NCBI RefSeq assembly: GCF_019061145.1
Contig: NZ_JAHQZS010000001.1
Location: 186,001-250,000, forward strand
Direction: 5' to 3'
DNA from: Anianabacter salinae
Lineage (GTDB): Bacteria; Pseudomonadota; Alphaproteobacteria; Rhodobacterales; Rhodobacteraceae
Length of the DNA stretch: 64,000 nucleotides
The notes beneath the pieces are model-generated. The model made no database searches. It was not told the origin of the DNA and was given only the letters and a program-made list of their open reading frames with translations. Below are positions 8,018 through 16,677 of this stretch, piece by piece; within the stretch, counting starts at the first letter, position 1, and every line of letters begins with the position of its first letter. Both the position numbers and the translations under genes were made by a program.

Positions 8018-9538
8018 ATGAACATCGCGCATTGGCTTTCTCGGACGGCTGCCTTGCGGGGGGCCGCGCCCGCGCTTTTGGCGGGCGAGATTGTGGTGGC
8101 GGACTACGCCCGATTCGCACGGGATGCGGCCACGCTCGGTGGCGCGCTGGCAACGGTCGGCATCGCGCCAGGAGACCGCGTCGCGATCTTCGCAAAGAAC
8201 AGCACCGACTATCTGATCGCCCTGTTCGGGATCTGGTGGGCAGGCGCCGTAGCGGTGCCGGTCAATGCAAAGCTGCACCCCAAGGAGGCGGCGTTCATCT
8301 TCGATGACAGCGGGGCCAAGCTGGCCTTCGTGTCGAGTGATCTGGTAACCGGCGTGCGCGCCGCATCCTCTGTCGCGGTGGTCGAGACCGGCGGCGACGA
8401 CTGGGGCGCCATGCTGCGGTCCGGCGGCGCTCCGGCGATCCATCCGCGCAAGCCGGGCGATCTGGCGTGGCTGTTCTACACCTCGGGCACCACGGGGCGG
8501 CCCAAGGGCGTCGAGATCACCCACGCGATGCTGATGGCGACGTCGCTGGCCTATCCGGTCGATGTCGACCCGGTAGAACCCGAAGACGCCGCGCTTTATG
8601 CCGCGCCGATGAGCCACGGCGCGGGGCTATATGCCTTGGTCCATGTGCTGCGCGGCGCGCGACACCTTGTCCCGGCCTCTGGCGGGTTCGACGCGGGCGA
8701 AGTGCTGGAGTTGTCGCGCAAGCTGGGGCCGACGTCGATGTTCATGGCGCCGACCATGGTGCGCCGCCTGACCGATGCTGCCAAAGCCGCGGAAGAGACG
8801 GGCGAGGGGATCAAGACCATCGTCTATGGCGGCGGGCCGATGTACGTCGCCGATATCGTCGAGGCGGTGGATTGGTTCGGGCCGAAGTTCGTCCAGATCT
8901 ACGGGCAGGGCGAATGCCCCATGGGCATCACCGCGCTGTCCCGGGCAGAGGTCGCGGATCGCGATCATCCACGCTGGCGCGAGAGGCTCGCGTCGGTCGG
9001 GCGCGCGCAATCCACCGTCGAGGTCGCCATCGGCAGCGTGGATGCCGAACCTCTGCCGCTGGGCGAAACCGGCGAGATCATGGTGCGCGGCCTGCCAGTG
9101 ATGCCGGGCTACTGGAAGAACCCCGAGGCAAGCGCAAAGACACTGCGCGGCGGCTGGCTGATGACGGGGGATGTCGGGCGGCTGGACGCGGACGGCTATC
9201 TGACGCTGACCGACCGGTCCAAAGACGTGATCGTATCGGGCGGTACCAACATCTACCCGCGCGAGGTGGAAGAAGCGCTTTTGACCCATCCGGCGGTCCA
9301 CGAGGTGTCGGTGGTGGGGCGGCCCTCTGCCGAGTGGGGCGAGGATGTCGTCGCCTTTGTGGTCGCCGCGCCGGGCCAGACGCCGTACGAGGCGACGCTC
9401 GACGCCCATTGCCGCGCCGAGATCGCTCGGTTCAAGCGGCCCAAGGCCTACCGGTTCGTCGAGGATCTGCCCAAGAACGCCTATGGCAAGGTGCTCAAGA
9501 CCGACCTGCGTGCCCGGCTTGAGGATGAGGCGGGCTGA
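8018..9538 (+). CDS. Class I acyl-CoA synthetase (AMP-forming)
   Basis: 506 residues. It activates a carboxylic acid to an acyl-adenylate and then to an acyl-CoA. The ATP-binding motif FYTSGTTGRPKG is at about 153-164, a glycine-rich motif GYWKNPEA sits in the middle, and the adenylation hinge TGDVGRLDADGY and the region DVIVSGGTNIYP follow. The C-terminal catalytic lysine is in NAYGKVLK. This is the fatty/aromatic acid-CoA ligase type; the substrate cannot be read from the sequence. The ATG at 8018 is preferred because GGGAGG lies five bases upstream. The neighbours (arsenic operon divergent, glycerol genes convergent) give no functional hint. Confidence 0.85.
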   Translation: MNIAHWLSRTAALRGAAPALLAGEIVVADYARFARDAATLGGALATVGIAPGDRVAIFAKNSTDYLIALFGIWWAGAVAVPVNAKLHPKEAAFIFDDSGAKLAFVSSDLVTGVRAASSVAVVETGGDDWGAMLRSGGAPAIHPRKPGDLAWLFYTSGTTGRPKGVEITHAMLMATSLAYPVDVDPVEPEDAALYAAPMSHGAGLYALVHVLRGARHLVPASGGFDAGEVLELSRKLGPTSMFMAPTMVRRLTDAAKAAEETGEGIKTIVYGGGPMYVADIVEAVDWFGPKFVQIYGQGECPMGITALSRAEVADRDHPRWRERLASVGRAQSTVEVAIGSVDAEPLPLGETGEIMVRGLPVMPGYWKNPEASAKTLRGGWLMTGDVGRLDADGYLTLTDRSKDVIVSGGTNIYPREVEEALLTHPAVHEVSVVGRPSAEWGEDVVAFVVAAPGQTPYEATLDAHCRAEIARFKRPKAYRFVEDLPKNAYGKVLKTDLRARLEDEAG

Positions 9539-9551
9539 CGGCGCTCGCGGC

Positions 9552-11039
9552 CTACACCGACATCGTCGCCGTCACCGCCGCCTTCCAGCGTTCATACCGC
9601 GCGTCGCGGGCGCTTTCGTCCATCGAATGCTCGAACCGGCGGTCGAGCGCCCAGTCCTTGGCGAAGGTCTCGGCGTCCGGGTAGACGCCCGCCTGCATCC
9701 CGGCCAGCCACGCGGCGCCAAGCGCGGTCGTCTCCAGCACCTCGGGCCGGTCCACCGGCGCGCCGATGATGTCCGACAGGAACTGCATCGCCCAGTCGCT
9801 CGCCGACATGCCGCCGTCGACGCGCAGCACCGCCGGATCATCGCCCGCCTGCCAGTCCGCCTGCATCGCCTCGAGCAGGTCGCGCGTCTGGAAACCGACG
9901 CTTTCCAGCGCGGCGCGGGCGAACTCGGCGGGGCCGGAATTGCGGGTGAGGCCAAAGATCGCGCCGCGGCAGTCGGGCTGCCAGTAGGGCGCGCCAAGGC
10001 CGGTGAAGGCAGGAACGAGGATCAGCTCTTGGCCGGGATCGGCGGAGTCCGCCAGCGGCTGCGTCTCCTTCGCCTCTCGGATGATCTTGAGCCCGTCACG
10101 GAGCCATTGCACCACGGCACCCGCGATGAAGATCGAGCCTTCCAGTGCATAGGTCGGCTTGCCGTCCAGCTGGTAGGCGATGGTCGTGAGCAGCCGGTTC
10201 TTCGACGCAACCGGGGTGTCTCCGGTGTTGAGCAGCGCGAAGCACCCGGTGCCATAGGTCGATTTCAGCATCCCCGGCTGGAAACACGCCTGCCCCACGG
10301 TCGCCGCCTGCTGGTCGCCCGCGACGCCAAGGATCGGGATTTCGCGTCCGAACAGGTCAGGGCGGGTCACGCCGAAGTCTGCGGCGCTGTCCTTCACCTC
10401 GGGCAGCATCGCCATGGGGATGTCCAACAGATCGCACATCTCTTCGGACCATGCACCTTGGCGGATGTCATACAAAAGCGTGCGCGCGGCGTTGGTGGCG
10501 TCGGTGACATGGGACGCGCCGCCCGTCAGCTTCCAGATCAGGAAGGTGTCAACTGTGCCGAACAGCAGATCGCCCGCCTCGGCCTTGGCGCGGGCCCCGT
10601 CCACCTCGTCGAGCAGCCACTTCAGCTTGGTCCCCGAGAAATACGGATCGAGCAGCAGGCCGGTGATCTCGGTCACGCGTGGCTCGTGCCCGGCATCGCG
10701 GAGGGTATCGCACATCCGCGCGGTGCGGCGGTCCTGCCAGACGATCGCGTTGTGGATCGGCTGGCCGGTCGCCTTGTCCCAGACGACGACGGTTTCGCGC
10801 TGGTTGGTGATGCCGATTGCGGCGATGTCATGCGCGCTGACGCTGGCTTTCTCGATCGCGGCGCGGCAGGTGGCGGCGGTGGTCGACCACAGGTCGGACG
10901 GGTCATGTTCCACCCAGCCCGAGGCAGGGTAATGCTGCGCGAATTCCTCTTGTGCCGAGGCGACGACCCGCAGCGATCCGTCGAACAGGATCGCGCGGCT
11001 GGATGTGGTGCCTTGGTCGATGGCAAGCACGTGAGTCAT
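9552..11039 (-). CDS. glpK: Glycerol kinase
   Basis: 495 residues, full length for the FGGY sugar-kinase family. It phosphorylates glycerol to glycerol 3-phosphate with ATP. The N-terminal phosphate-binding motif DQGTTSSRA is at residues 8-16. Glycerol-kinase features include the substrate segment around [12 protein letters not shown] and the C-terminal motif [11 protein letters not shown]. It starts 12 bases after the glpD stop, so glpD and glpK form a two-gene operon turning glycerol into dihydroxyacetone phosphate. No glpF facilitator or glpR regulator is in the window. Confidence 0.96.
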   Translation of the reverse strand: MTHVLAIDQGTTSSRAILFDGSLRVVASAQEEFAQHYPASGWVEHDPSDLWSTTAATCRAAIEKASVSAHDIAAIGITNQRETVVVWDKATGQPIHNAIVWQDRRTARMCDTLRDAGHEPRVTEITGLLLDPYFSGTKLKWLLDEVDGARAKAEAGDLLFGTVDTFLIWKLTGGASHVTDATNAARTLLYDIRQGAWSEEMCDLLDIPMAMLPEVKDSAADFGVTRPDLFGREIPILGVAGDQQAATVGQACFQPGMLKSTYGTGCFALLNTGDTPVASKNRLLTTIAYQLDGKPTYALEGSIFIAGAVVQWLRDGLKIIREAKETQPLADSADPGQELILVPAFTGLGAPYWQPDCRGAIFGLTRNSGPAEFARAALESVGFQTRDLLEAMQADWQAGDDPAVLRVDGGMSASDWAMQFLSDIIGAPVDRPEVLETTALGAAWLAGMQAGVYPDAETFAKDWALDRRFEHSMDESARDARYERWKAAVTATMSV

Positions 11040-11051
11040 GGCGGTCCTCCC

Positions 11052-12626
11052 TTACGCGGCCTTGGCCGTCTTCATCCACGCCTCCAGCGCGGTGATCTGC
11101 GCCTTCGTCATCCGTAGGCCCAGCTTGCTGCGGCGCCAAACGACATCCTCGGCGCTGCGGGCGAATTCGCGGTTCATCAGCCAGTGCACCTCGGCGGCGG
11201 TCAGCGATGCGCCGAAATCGTCGCCAAGTTCTGCCTCGTTGGTGGCGGCGCCCAGCACCTGCCGCGCCTCGGTGCCATAGGCGCGCACCAGCCGCCCCGC
11301 CCATTCTGGGTCAAGGAACGGATAGTCCGCGACCAGCGCGTCGATCTGCGCAGCAACCCCGTCCACCGGAAAATCCCCGCCGGGCAGGGGCACGCCCGCC
11401 GTCCATGCCTTGCCCGTCTTGGGCAGGTGTTCGGCGATCCGCGTCAGCGCGCTTTCCGCGAGGCGGCGGTAGGTGGTGATCTTGCCGCCGAACACGTTCA
11501 GGAGCGGTGCGCCGCCGGCCGTGTCGACCTTCAGCACATAGTCGCGCGTTGCCGCCGTGGCCGAGGATGCGCCGTCGTCATAAAGAGGCCGAACACCCGA
11601 ATAGGTCCAGACGATATCCTTTTCGGTGATCGCGTCCTTGAAATAGGCGTTGGCGAAATCGATCAGGTAGCGCCTTTCGTCCTCGGTGATCTGGGGGCGG
11701 CGGTTGCCGTCGGTCACTTCGGCGTCGGTGGTGCCGATCAGGGTGAAATCCCGCTCGTACGGGATGGCGAAGATGATGCGCCCGTCGGTGCCCTGAAAGA
11801 AATAGCACTTGTCGTGTTCGAACAGCTTGCGCGTCACGATGTGGCTGCCGCGGACAAGGCGCACCTGTTCGGGTGCGTTCGAGCGCACCGCGCCCGACAG
11901 CAATTCACCGACCCAGGGACCGCCTGCGTTCACCAGCATCCGGGCGTGGTGGGTGTGGGTCAGGCCTGCATGGCCGTCCTTGACGGTGATCGTCCAGTGG
12001 CCTTCGGTGCGCTCTGCGGACAGCACGGTGTGCCGTGTCAGGATCGTTGCGCCGCGTTCGGCCGCATCGCGGGCGTTCAGCGAGACAAGCCGCGAATCTT
12101 CTACCCAGCAATCGGAATACTCGTAGGCGCGCTTGAACCTGTCCTTGAGCGGCGCCCCCTCGGGCGCGCGCGTCAGGTCCAGCGACGATGTGCCGGGCAG
12201 AATCTTGCGCCCACCCAGCGTGTCATAGAGGAACAGCCCGAGCCGGATCAGCCACGCGGGGCGGCGGCCCTTCATCCAGGGCATGACGGTGTTGAGCAGT
12301 TTCGATGTCGGCGTCTCGTTCTCGAACCGCATGTCGGGCGACAGGGGCAACACGAACCGCATCGGCCACGAGATATGCGGCATCGCGCGCAAGAGCGTCT
12401 CGCGCTCGATCAGCGCCTCGCGCACGAGGCGGAACTCGAAGTACTCGAGATAGCGCAGACCGCCGTGAAACAGCTTGGTCGAGGCCGACGAGGTGGCCGA
12501 CGCAAGGTCGTCCATCTCGGCCAGCGTCACCGACAGCCCGCGCCCCGCAGCGTCGCGCGCGATGCCGCAGCCGTTGATGCCGCCGCCGATGATGAAAAGA
12601 TCGACGATGTCGTTCTGGTCGGTCAC
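11052..12626 (-). CDS. glpD: Aerobic glycerol-3-phosphate dehydrogenase
   Basis: 524 residues. This FAD-dependent membrane-associated enzyme oxidises glycerol 3-phosphate to dihydroxyacetone phosphate and passes electrons to quinone. The FAD Rossmann motif FIIGGGINGCGIARDAA is near the N terminus, followed by the GlpD signature SSASTKLFHGGLRYLE. I use the GTG start at 12626 because AGGAG is five bases upstream and the protein then begins just before the FAD motif. An upstream in-frame ATG at 12668 would add 14 residues of no family character. It is cotranscribed with glpK. Confidence 0.94.
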   Translation of the reverse strand: MTDQNDIVDLFIIGGGINGCGIARDAAGRGLSVTLAEMDDLASATSSASTKLFHGGLRYLEYFEFRLVREALIERETLLRAMPHISWPMRFVLPLSPDMRFENETPTSKLLNTVMPWMKGRRPAWLIRLGLFLYDTLGGRKILPGTSSLDLTRAPEGAPLKDRFKRAYEYSDCWVEDSRLVSLNARDAAERGATILTRHTVLSAERTEGHWTITVKDGHAGLTHTHHARMLVNAGGPWVGELLSGAVRSNAPEQVRLVRGSHIVTRKLFEHDKCYFFQGTDGRIIFAIPYERDFTLIGTTDAEVTDGNRRPQITEDERRYLIDFANAYFKDAITEKDIVWTYSGVRPLYDDGASSATAATRDYVLKVDTAGGAPLLNVFGGKITTYRRLAESALTRIAEHLPKTGKAWTAGVPLPGGDFPVDGVAAQIDALVADYPFLDPEWAGRLVRAYGTEARQVLGAATNEAELGDDFGASLTAAEVHWLMNREFARSAEDVVWRRSKLGLRMTKAQITALEAWMKTAKAA

Positions 12627-12752
12627 GTCGGCTCCTGTTCGCGCTATCGGCGTTCGGGGCGAGGTCACCCCGCCGGGGCGGCGATGTCAACGCCGAGGCT
12701 TTGCAGATCGGGCCCCGCGCGGTTAGCTAGGGCAAAAGACATGGGGGCCCAC

Positions 12753-13394
12753 ATGGACGACCTGGACACGCGGCAGGCGATCATCGACGCCTGCCTTGCG
12801 ATGAACCGCAGCGGGCTCAACCAGGGCACGTCCGGCAATGTCTCGGTCCGGTCGGGCAAGGGGGCGCTTATCACGCCGACGGCGCTGCCCTATGCCCGCA
12901 TGACGCCGGAGGATATCGTCTGGGTCGGGTTCGACGGCGCTGTGCAGGGCACGCGCAGGCCGTCGAGCGAATGGTGCTTTCACCTCGATCTATTGCGTGC
13001 GCGGGACGACCTGAACGCCGTGGTGCACGCGCACCCCAGCTATTGCACGACGCTGGCCATCCATGCGCGGCCGATCCCGCCGGTGCATTACATGATCGCC
13101 GCCGCCGGGGGGCACGACATCCGGGTTGCGAAGTATGCGACCTATGGCACGCCGGAGCTGTCGGCGCATGTGCTGGCGGCGATGGACGGACGGCGCGCCT
13201 GCCTGATGGCGCATCACGGGATGCTGGCCGCGCACGGCACGCTGGACAAGGCGATGTGGCTGGCCACCGAGGTCGAGACGCTGGCGCGCCAGTATGCGCA
13301 AGCTTTGATGCTGGGCGAGCCGCCGGAACTGTCGCTGGACGAGATCGACCGGGTGCTGGAGAAATTCGCAGGCTACGGGATCGCGGACGACTGA
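12753..13394 (+). CDS. Class II aldolase/adducin-family protein (fuculose-phosphate aldolase-like)
   Basis: 213 residues of the zinc-dependent class II aldolase fold. The N-terminal NQGTSGNVSVR loop binds phosphate. Zinc-binding histidines are visible in VVHAHPSYCT and MAHHGMLA, and the acidic residue in PSSEW fits the catalytic glutamate. Members cleave fuculose or ribulose phosphates or related sugar phosphates; the substrate here is unknown. An in-frame ATG at 12741 would add four residues. I prefer 12753, which has a G-rich stretch just upstream and gives the usual N terminus. It converges on yidD with a gap of five bases. Confidence 0.82.
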   Translation: MDDLDTRQAIIDACLAMNRSGLNQGTSGNVSVRSGKGALITPTALPYARMTPEDIVWVGFDGAVQGTRRPSSEWCFHLDLLRARDDLNAVVHAHPSYCTTLAIHARPIPPVHYMIAAAGGHDIRVAKYATYGTPELSAHVLAAMDGRRACLMAHHGMLAAHGTLDKAMWLATEVETLARQYAQALMLGEPPELSLDEIDRVLEKFAGYGIADD

Positions 13395-13399
13395 CGCAT

Positions 13400-13621
13400 T
13401 CAGTCGGGCACGTTGTCGATGCCAGAGCCGCCTAGGGGATGACAGCGCCCGATGCGCCGAATGGTCAGCCAGCCGCCTCTGAATGCGCCATGCTTTTCAA
13501 GAGCTTCCAGCGCATAGGCAGAGCAGGTCGGCTGATAGCGGCAGTTCATGCCCACCCAGGGCGACAGGATCAGCCGATAGGCGCGCACGGGGAGCGCCGC
13601 GACATGGGCCAGCGGAGTCAC
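13400..13621 (-). CDS. yidD: Membrane protein insertion efficiency factor YidD
   Basis: 73 residues, the normal size for YidD, a small membrane-associated protein that assists YidC-dependent insertion. The signature [18 protein letters not shown] and the C-terminal LGGSG are clear. The start is the GTG at 13621, which overlaps the rnpA stop (GTGA), as is usual for this gene pair. It ends the rpmH-rnpA-yidD operon; yidC would be expected further along but is not in the window. Confidence 0.93.
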   Translation of the reverse strand: MTPLAHVAALPVRAYRLILSPWVGMNCRYQPTCSAYALEALEKHGAFRGGWLTIRRIGRCHPLGGSGIDNVPD

Positions 13622-14031
13622 TTGCCGTGCGCCTTGTGCAGCGCCAGCCTCAGATCGTTCACGAGGTCCAGATAGGGTCGGTCCGCCGTCGCGCCGGATC
13701 GCCCGATCAGCACATAGTCCCAGCCGGGGCGCGCGGCCTGTGGCATCACCTCGCGTGCAATGGCGCGCAGACGGCGCTTGGCACGGTTGCGGGCGACGGC
13801 GTTGCCGACCTTCTTTGAACAAGTATAGCCGATGCGGACAGCGCCCGGTGCGGGGTCGCCTTCGCTGCGCTTGCGTGCTTGCAGGATGAAGCCGGGCATC
13901 GCCTGACGCCGCGCCCGCGCGGCGCTCAGGAAATCCGCGCGCTCGGTCAGGGTGACAAGACGCGGAAAAGCCGCCGGTCCCGGCGATACCTCTGCGCAGG
14001 GCGGGGGCATGGACGGATCCGGCGGCGTCAT
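13618..14031 (-). CDS. rnpA: Ribonuclease P protein component
   Basis: About 137 residues. It binds the RNase P RNA and helps process tRNA 5' ends. The RNR signature is visible as [18 protein letters not shown], after the conserved start of the domain ([15 protein letters not shown]). The N terminus is uncertain. ATG at 14031 and ATG at 14010 are both possible and neither has a strong ribosome-binding site; I give the longer one. It lies 28 bases downstream of rpmH and overlaps yidD by four bases. Confidence 0.92.
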   Translation of the reverse strand: MTPPDPSMPPPCAEVSPGPAAFPRLVTLTERADFLSAARARRQAMPGFILQARKRSEGDPAPGAVRIGYTCSKKVGNAVARNRAKRRLRAIAREVMPQAARPGWDYVLIGRSGATADRPYLDLVNDLRLALHKAHGK

Positions 14032-14051
14032 GCCGTCAGGAACGGGGTTGG

Positions 14052-14070
14052 TCTGCGCCTCAGGCGCAGA
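14052..14070. terminator. Hairpin at the rpmH/rnpA junction
   Basis: A perfect inverted repeat, TCTGCGCCT (14052-14060) and AGGCGCAGA (14062-14070), spans the rpmH stop codon. In RNA it could form a 7-base-pair stem with a five-base loop. No U-run follows, so it is more likely an attenuator or processing site than a full terminator. Confidence 0.35.
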
Positions 14071-14194
14071 GATTCTTGCGGCCACGCGCACGGCGGGCGT
14101 TCAGGATCTTGCGGCCGGCCTTGGTCGCCATGCGCGCGCGGAAGCCGTGGCGCCGCTTGCGGACCAGGTTCGAGGGTTGGTAGGTGCGCTTCAT
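14060..14194 (-). CDS. rpmH: Large ribosomal subunit protein bL34
   Basis: 44 residues and highly basic. It begins [19 protein letters not shown] and contains [19 protein letters not shown], which is diagnostic of L34. It heads the rpmH-rnpA-yidD operon. It is too short for many gene callers but is unmistakable. Confidence 0.97.
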   Translation of the reverse strand: MKRTYQPSNLVRKRRHGFRARMATKAGRKILNARRARGRKNLCA

Positions 14195-14506
14195 CGCGTC
14201 TGCTCCGTCTCAGGTGGCCCGAACCCCAACGGTGGATTCGAGGGCCGGAATGTGTCGAAGCCCGGTGTCTAGGGGGTCGCACGCAGGCTGTCAATTCGGT
14301 TGGCGGCGAGAATCTGCAACATTTGCATCCCGCTCGGGGTTTGCGCCCTGCCGAATGTTTCAGTTCCGCGCGAGGGCCGTGGCGAGATGCCGCAATCCTT
14401 CACCTGCGATCAACCGGGCGTGATCGGCCTGTGGTGCGCTGGCGCCGGGACGCATGTTGACGCCATGACAGGCACGACACCAATGACGCAAAGGGACACG
14501 GCAGAC
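14195..14506. other. Intergenic gap between divergent rpmH and the TVP38 gene
   Basis: About 310 bases without a convincing gene. It must hold the rpmH promoter on the minus strand and the promoter of the TVP38 cluster on the plus strand. I could not pick out either with confidence, and I see no repeat or strong hairpin here. Confidence 0.5.
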
Positions 14507-15238
14507 ATGAGCGACACCAAGACCACGGGCAAGGGCGGGTTCAGACAGCGCCTGCCGATCATCGCCATCGCCCTTGTCGCCATTGTCGGCGCCTTCACGC
14601 TGAGCGATTATCTGAATTTCCAGACGCTTGCCGACAACCGCGAGGCGCTTCTGGCGTTTCGGGACAGCAACTACGCCCTGACCGTGCTGATCTACTTTGC
14701 GGCCTATGTCGCCATCGTCGGCTTTTCGCTGCCGGGCGCGACCGTGGCCACCCTGACCGGGGGCTTCCTGTTCGGCACCGCTGCCGGGTCTGTCATCACG
14801 ATCACCTCTGCGACTGTCGGGGCCATCGTGATCTTTCTTGCGGCGAAATACGGGCTGGGCAAGCGCCTGGCCGACAAGATGGATGCCAGCGAAGGCATGG
14901 TGCGGCGCATCAAGACGGGTCTCGACGAGAACCAGTGGTCGATGCTGTTCCTGATCCGGCTTGTTCCGGCGGTGCCGTTCTTCGTGGCGAACCTGCTGCC
15001 CGCGTTCGTCAACGTGCCGCTGTGGCGCTTTGCGGTCACCACTTTCATCGGGATCATCCCCGGCACGGTGGTCTACACCTCTGTCGGGGCGGGGCTGGGC
15101 GAGGTGTTCGCGCGCGGCGAGACGCCCGATCTCGGGATCATTTTCGCGCCCGAGGTGCTTTTCCCCATATTGGGGCTGTGCGTTCTTGCGGCGCTTCCCA
15201 TCCTCATCAAGGCCGTGCGCGGCAAGAAAGGACTTTGA
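14507..15238 (+). CDS. TVP38/TMEM64 family membrane protein
   Basis: 243 residues with about six hydrophobic segments and the SNARE-associated/VTT domain, including the conserved sequence FSLPGATVATLTGGFLFG and the later RLVPAVPFFVANLLPA. Proteins of this family are inner-membrane proteins proposed to handle lipids or small solutes; the bacterial role is not settled. The start is ATG 14507, with an alternative in-frame ATG at 14483. It is two bases before a flavin disulfide reductase, a pairing seen often in bacteria and sometimes as a fusion. This suggests a joint membrane-redox role. Confidence 0.82.
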   Translation: MSDTKTTGKGGFRQRLPIIAIALVAIVGAFTLSDYLNFQTLADNREALLAFRDSNYALTVLIYFAAYVAIVGFSLPGATVATLTGGFLFGTAAGSVITITSATVGAIVIFLAAKYGLGKRLADKMDASEGMVRRIKTGLDENQWSMLFLIRLVPAVPFFVANLLPAFVNVPLWRFAVTTFIGIIPGTVVYTSVGAGLGEVFARGETPDLGIIFAPEVLFPILGLCVLAALPILIKAVRGKKGL

Positions 15239-15240
15239 CG

Positions 15241-16659
15241 ATGAACCGCATCGAGACGGATATCTGCGTGATCGGGGCAGGCTCGGGCGGGCTTTCGGTG
15301 GCTTCGGGCGCGGCGCAGATGGGCGCGCGCGTGGTTCTGCTGGAAGGCCACAAGATGGGCGGCGATTGCCTGAACTATGGCTGCGTTCCGTCCAAGGCGC
15401 TGATCGCGGCGTCCAAGGCGGCGCATGCGCAGGCGCATTCCGGCTCCTACGGCGTCGCGCCGGTCACGCCAGAGGTCGACTATGCCGCCGCCAAGGACCA
15501 TGTGCAGCAGGCCATCGCCACCATCGCGCCCCATGACAGCCAGGAACGGTTCGAAGGCTTCGGCATCACCGTGATCCGCGACTATGGCCGCTTTATATCA
15601 GAGCGTGAGGTGCAGGCGGGCGACACGATCATCAAGGCGCGCCGGTTCGTCATCGCCACCGGCTCGACCCCGTTCGTGCCGCCGATCGAGGGGATCGACA
15701 GCGTTCCGTATTTCACCAACGAAACGATCTTCGACCTGCGCGAGCGGCCCGAGCACCTGATCGTTGTCGGCGGCGGTCCCATCGGGATGGAGATGGCGCA
15801 GGCGCATCTGCGGCTCGGCTGCAAGGTGACCGTGATCGAGGGGCAGAAGGCGCTGGGCAAGGACGATCCAGAAATGGCGGCGATCGTGCTCGACCGGCTG
15901 CGCAGCGAGGGGCTTGAGATCATCGAGGGCGCGCAGGCGAAGAATATCAGCGGCGGTGAGGGCAGCGTGACCGTTGAGACCGAGGACAGCCAGAGCTTCA
16001 CCGGCTCGCATCTTCTGGTCGCCGTCGGGCGCAAGGTGAACATCGACAAGCTGGACCTAAAGGCCGGAAATGTCGCGCATGACCGCGCGGTGAAGGTCGG
16101 CGCCGACCTGCGTTCGACCACCAACAAGCGGGTTTACGCTGTCGGCGACGCGGCGGGCGGGCTGATGTTCACCCATGTCGCAGGTTATCACGCCGGGATC
16201 GTCGTGCGCTCTGCGGTGCTGGGGCTGCCCGCCAAGGCCAAGACCGCGCATCTTCCCTGGGCCACCTATACCGACCCCGAACTTGCCCATGTCGGAATGC
16301 TTGAGTCTGACGCGCGCAAGGCACATGGCGACGCGATCACCGTTGTCAGCGCCGATTTCGGCGGCAACGACCGCGCGGTGACGGAAGGCAAGACGACTGG
16401 CAGGATCAAGGTCGTGGTCCACAAGGGCAAGCCCATCGGCGCCACCATCGTCGGCGCGCAGGCGGGCGAGTTGATCTCGATCTGGGCGATGGCGATTGCC
16501 AACGGGCTGAAGATGACGGCCATCACGAACACCGTTTTGCCGTATCCGACGCTGGGCGAAATTAGCAAACGCGCCGCAAGTGCCTATTTCAGTCCGAAGT
16601 TGTTTGATAATCCATGGGTGAAGCGCGTGGTACGAGTGGTGCAGCGCCTGGTGCCGTAA
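15241..16659 (+). CDS. Mercuric reductase-like FAD-dependent disulfide oxidoreductase
   Basis: 472 residues of the pyridine nucleotide-disulfide reductase family. The FAD motif VIGAGSGGLSVA is at the N terminus, the redox-active pair is GGDCLNYGCVPSK, the NAD(P)H motif VVGGGPIGMEMAQ is central and a dimerisation domain follows. It lacks the two-cysteine C terminus and N-terminal HMA domain of true MerA. The catalytic His-Glu motif of lipoamide dehydrogenase (HAHPT-SE) is replaced by LPYPTLGE, so the proton-donating histidine is missing. True mercury reduction is therefore unlikely. It is tightly linked to the TVP38 gene upstream (2 bases) and the kinase downstream (18 bases). Confidence 0.85.
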   Translation: MNRIETDICVIGAGSGGLSVASGAAQMGARVVLLEGHKMGGDCLNYGCVPSKALIAASKAAHAQAHSGSYGVAPVTPEVDYAAAKDHVQQAIATIAPHDSQERFEGFGITVIRDYGRFISEREVQAGDTIIKARRFVIATGSTPFVPPIEGIDSVPYFTNETIFDLRERPEHLIVVGGGPIGMEMAQAHLRLGCKVTVIEGQKALGKDDPEMAAIVLDRLRSEGLEIIEGAQAKNISGGEGSVTVETEDSQSFTGSHLLVAVGRKVNIDKLDLKAGNVAHDRAVKVGADLRSTTNKRVYAVGDAAGGLMFTHVAGYHAGIVVRSAVLGLPAKAKTAHLPWATYTDPELAHVGMLESDARKAHGDAITVVSADFGGNDRAVTEGKTTGRIKVVVHKGKPIGATIVGAQAGELISIWAMAIANGLKMTAITNTVLPYPTLGEISKRAASAYFSPKLFDNPWVKRVVRVVQRLVP

Positions 16660-16677
16660 GGGGTAAAGACGCAAGAG

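Noticed and set aside
9345-11117. A 590-codon plus-strand frame overlapping glpK
   Set aside because: It covers the end of the acyl-CoA synthetase in another frame and then the antisense of glpK; no motif is visible.
15241-16659. Mercury resistance locus
   Set aside because: No merR, merT or merP is nearby, and the reductase lacks the MerA C-terminal cysteines and HMA domain.
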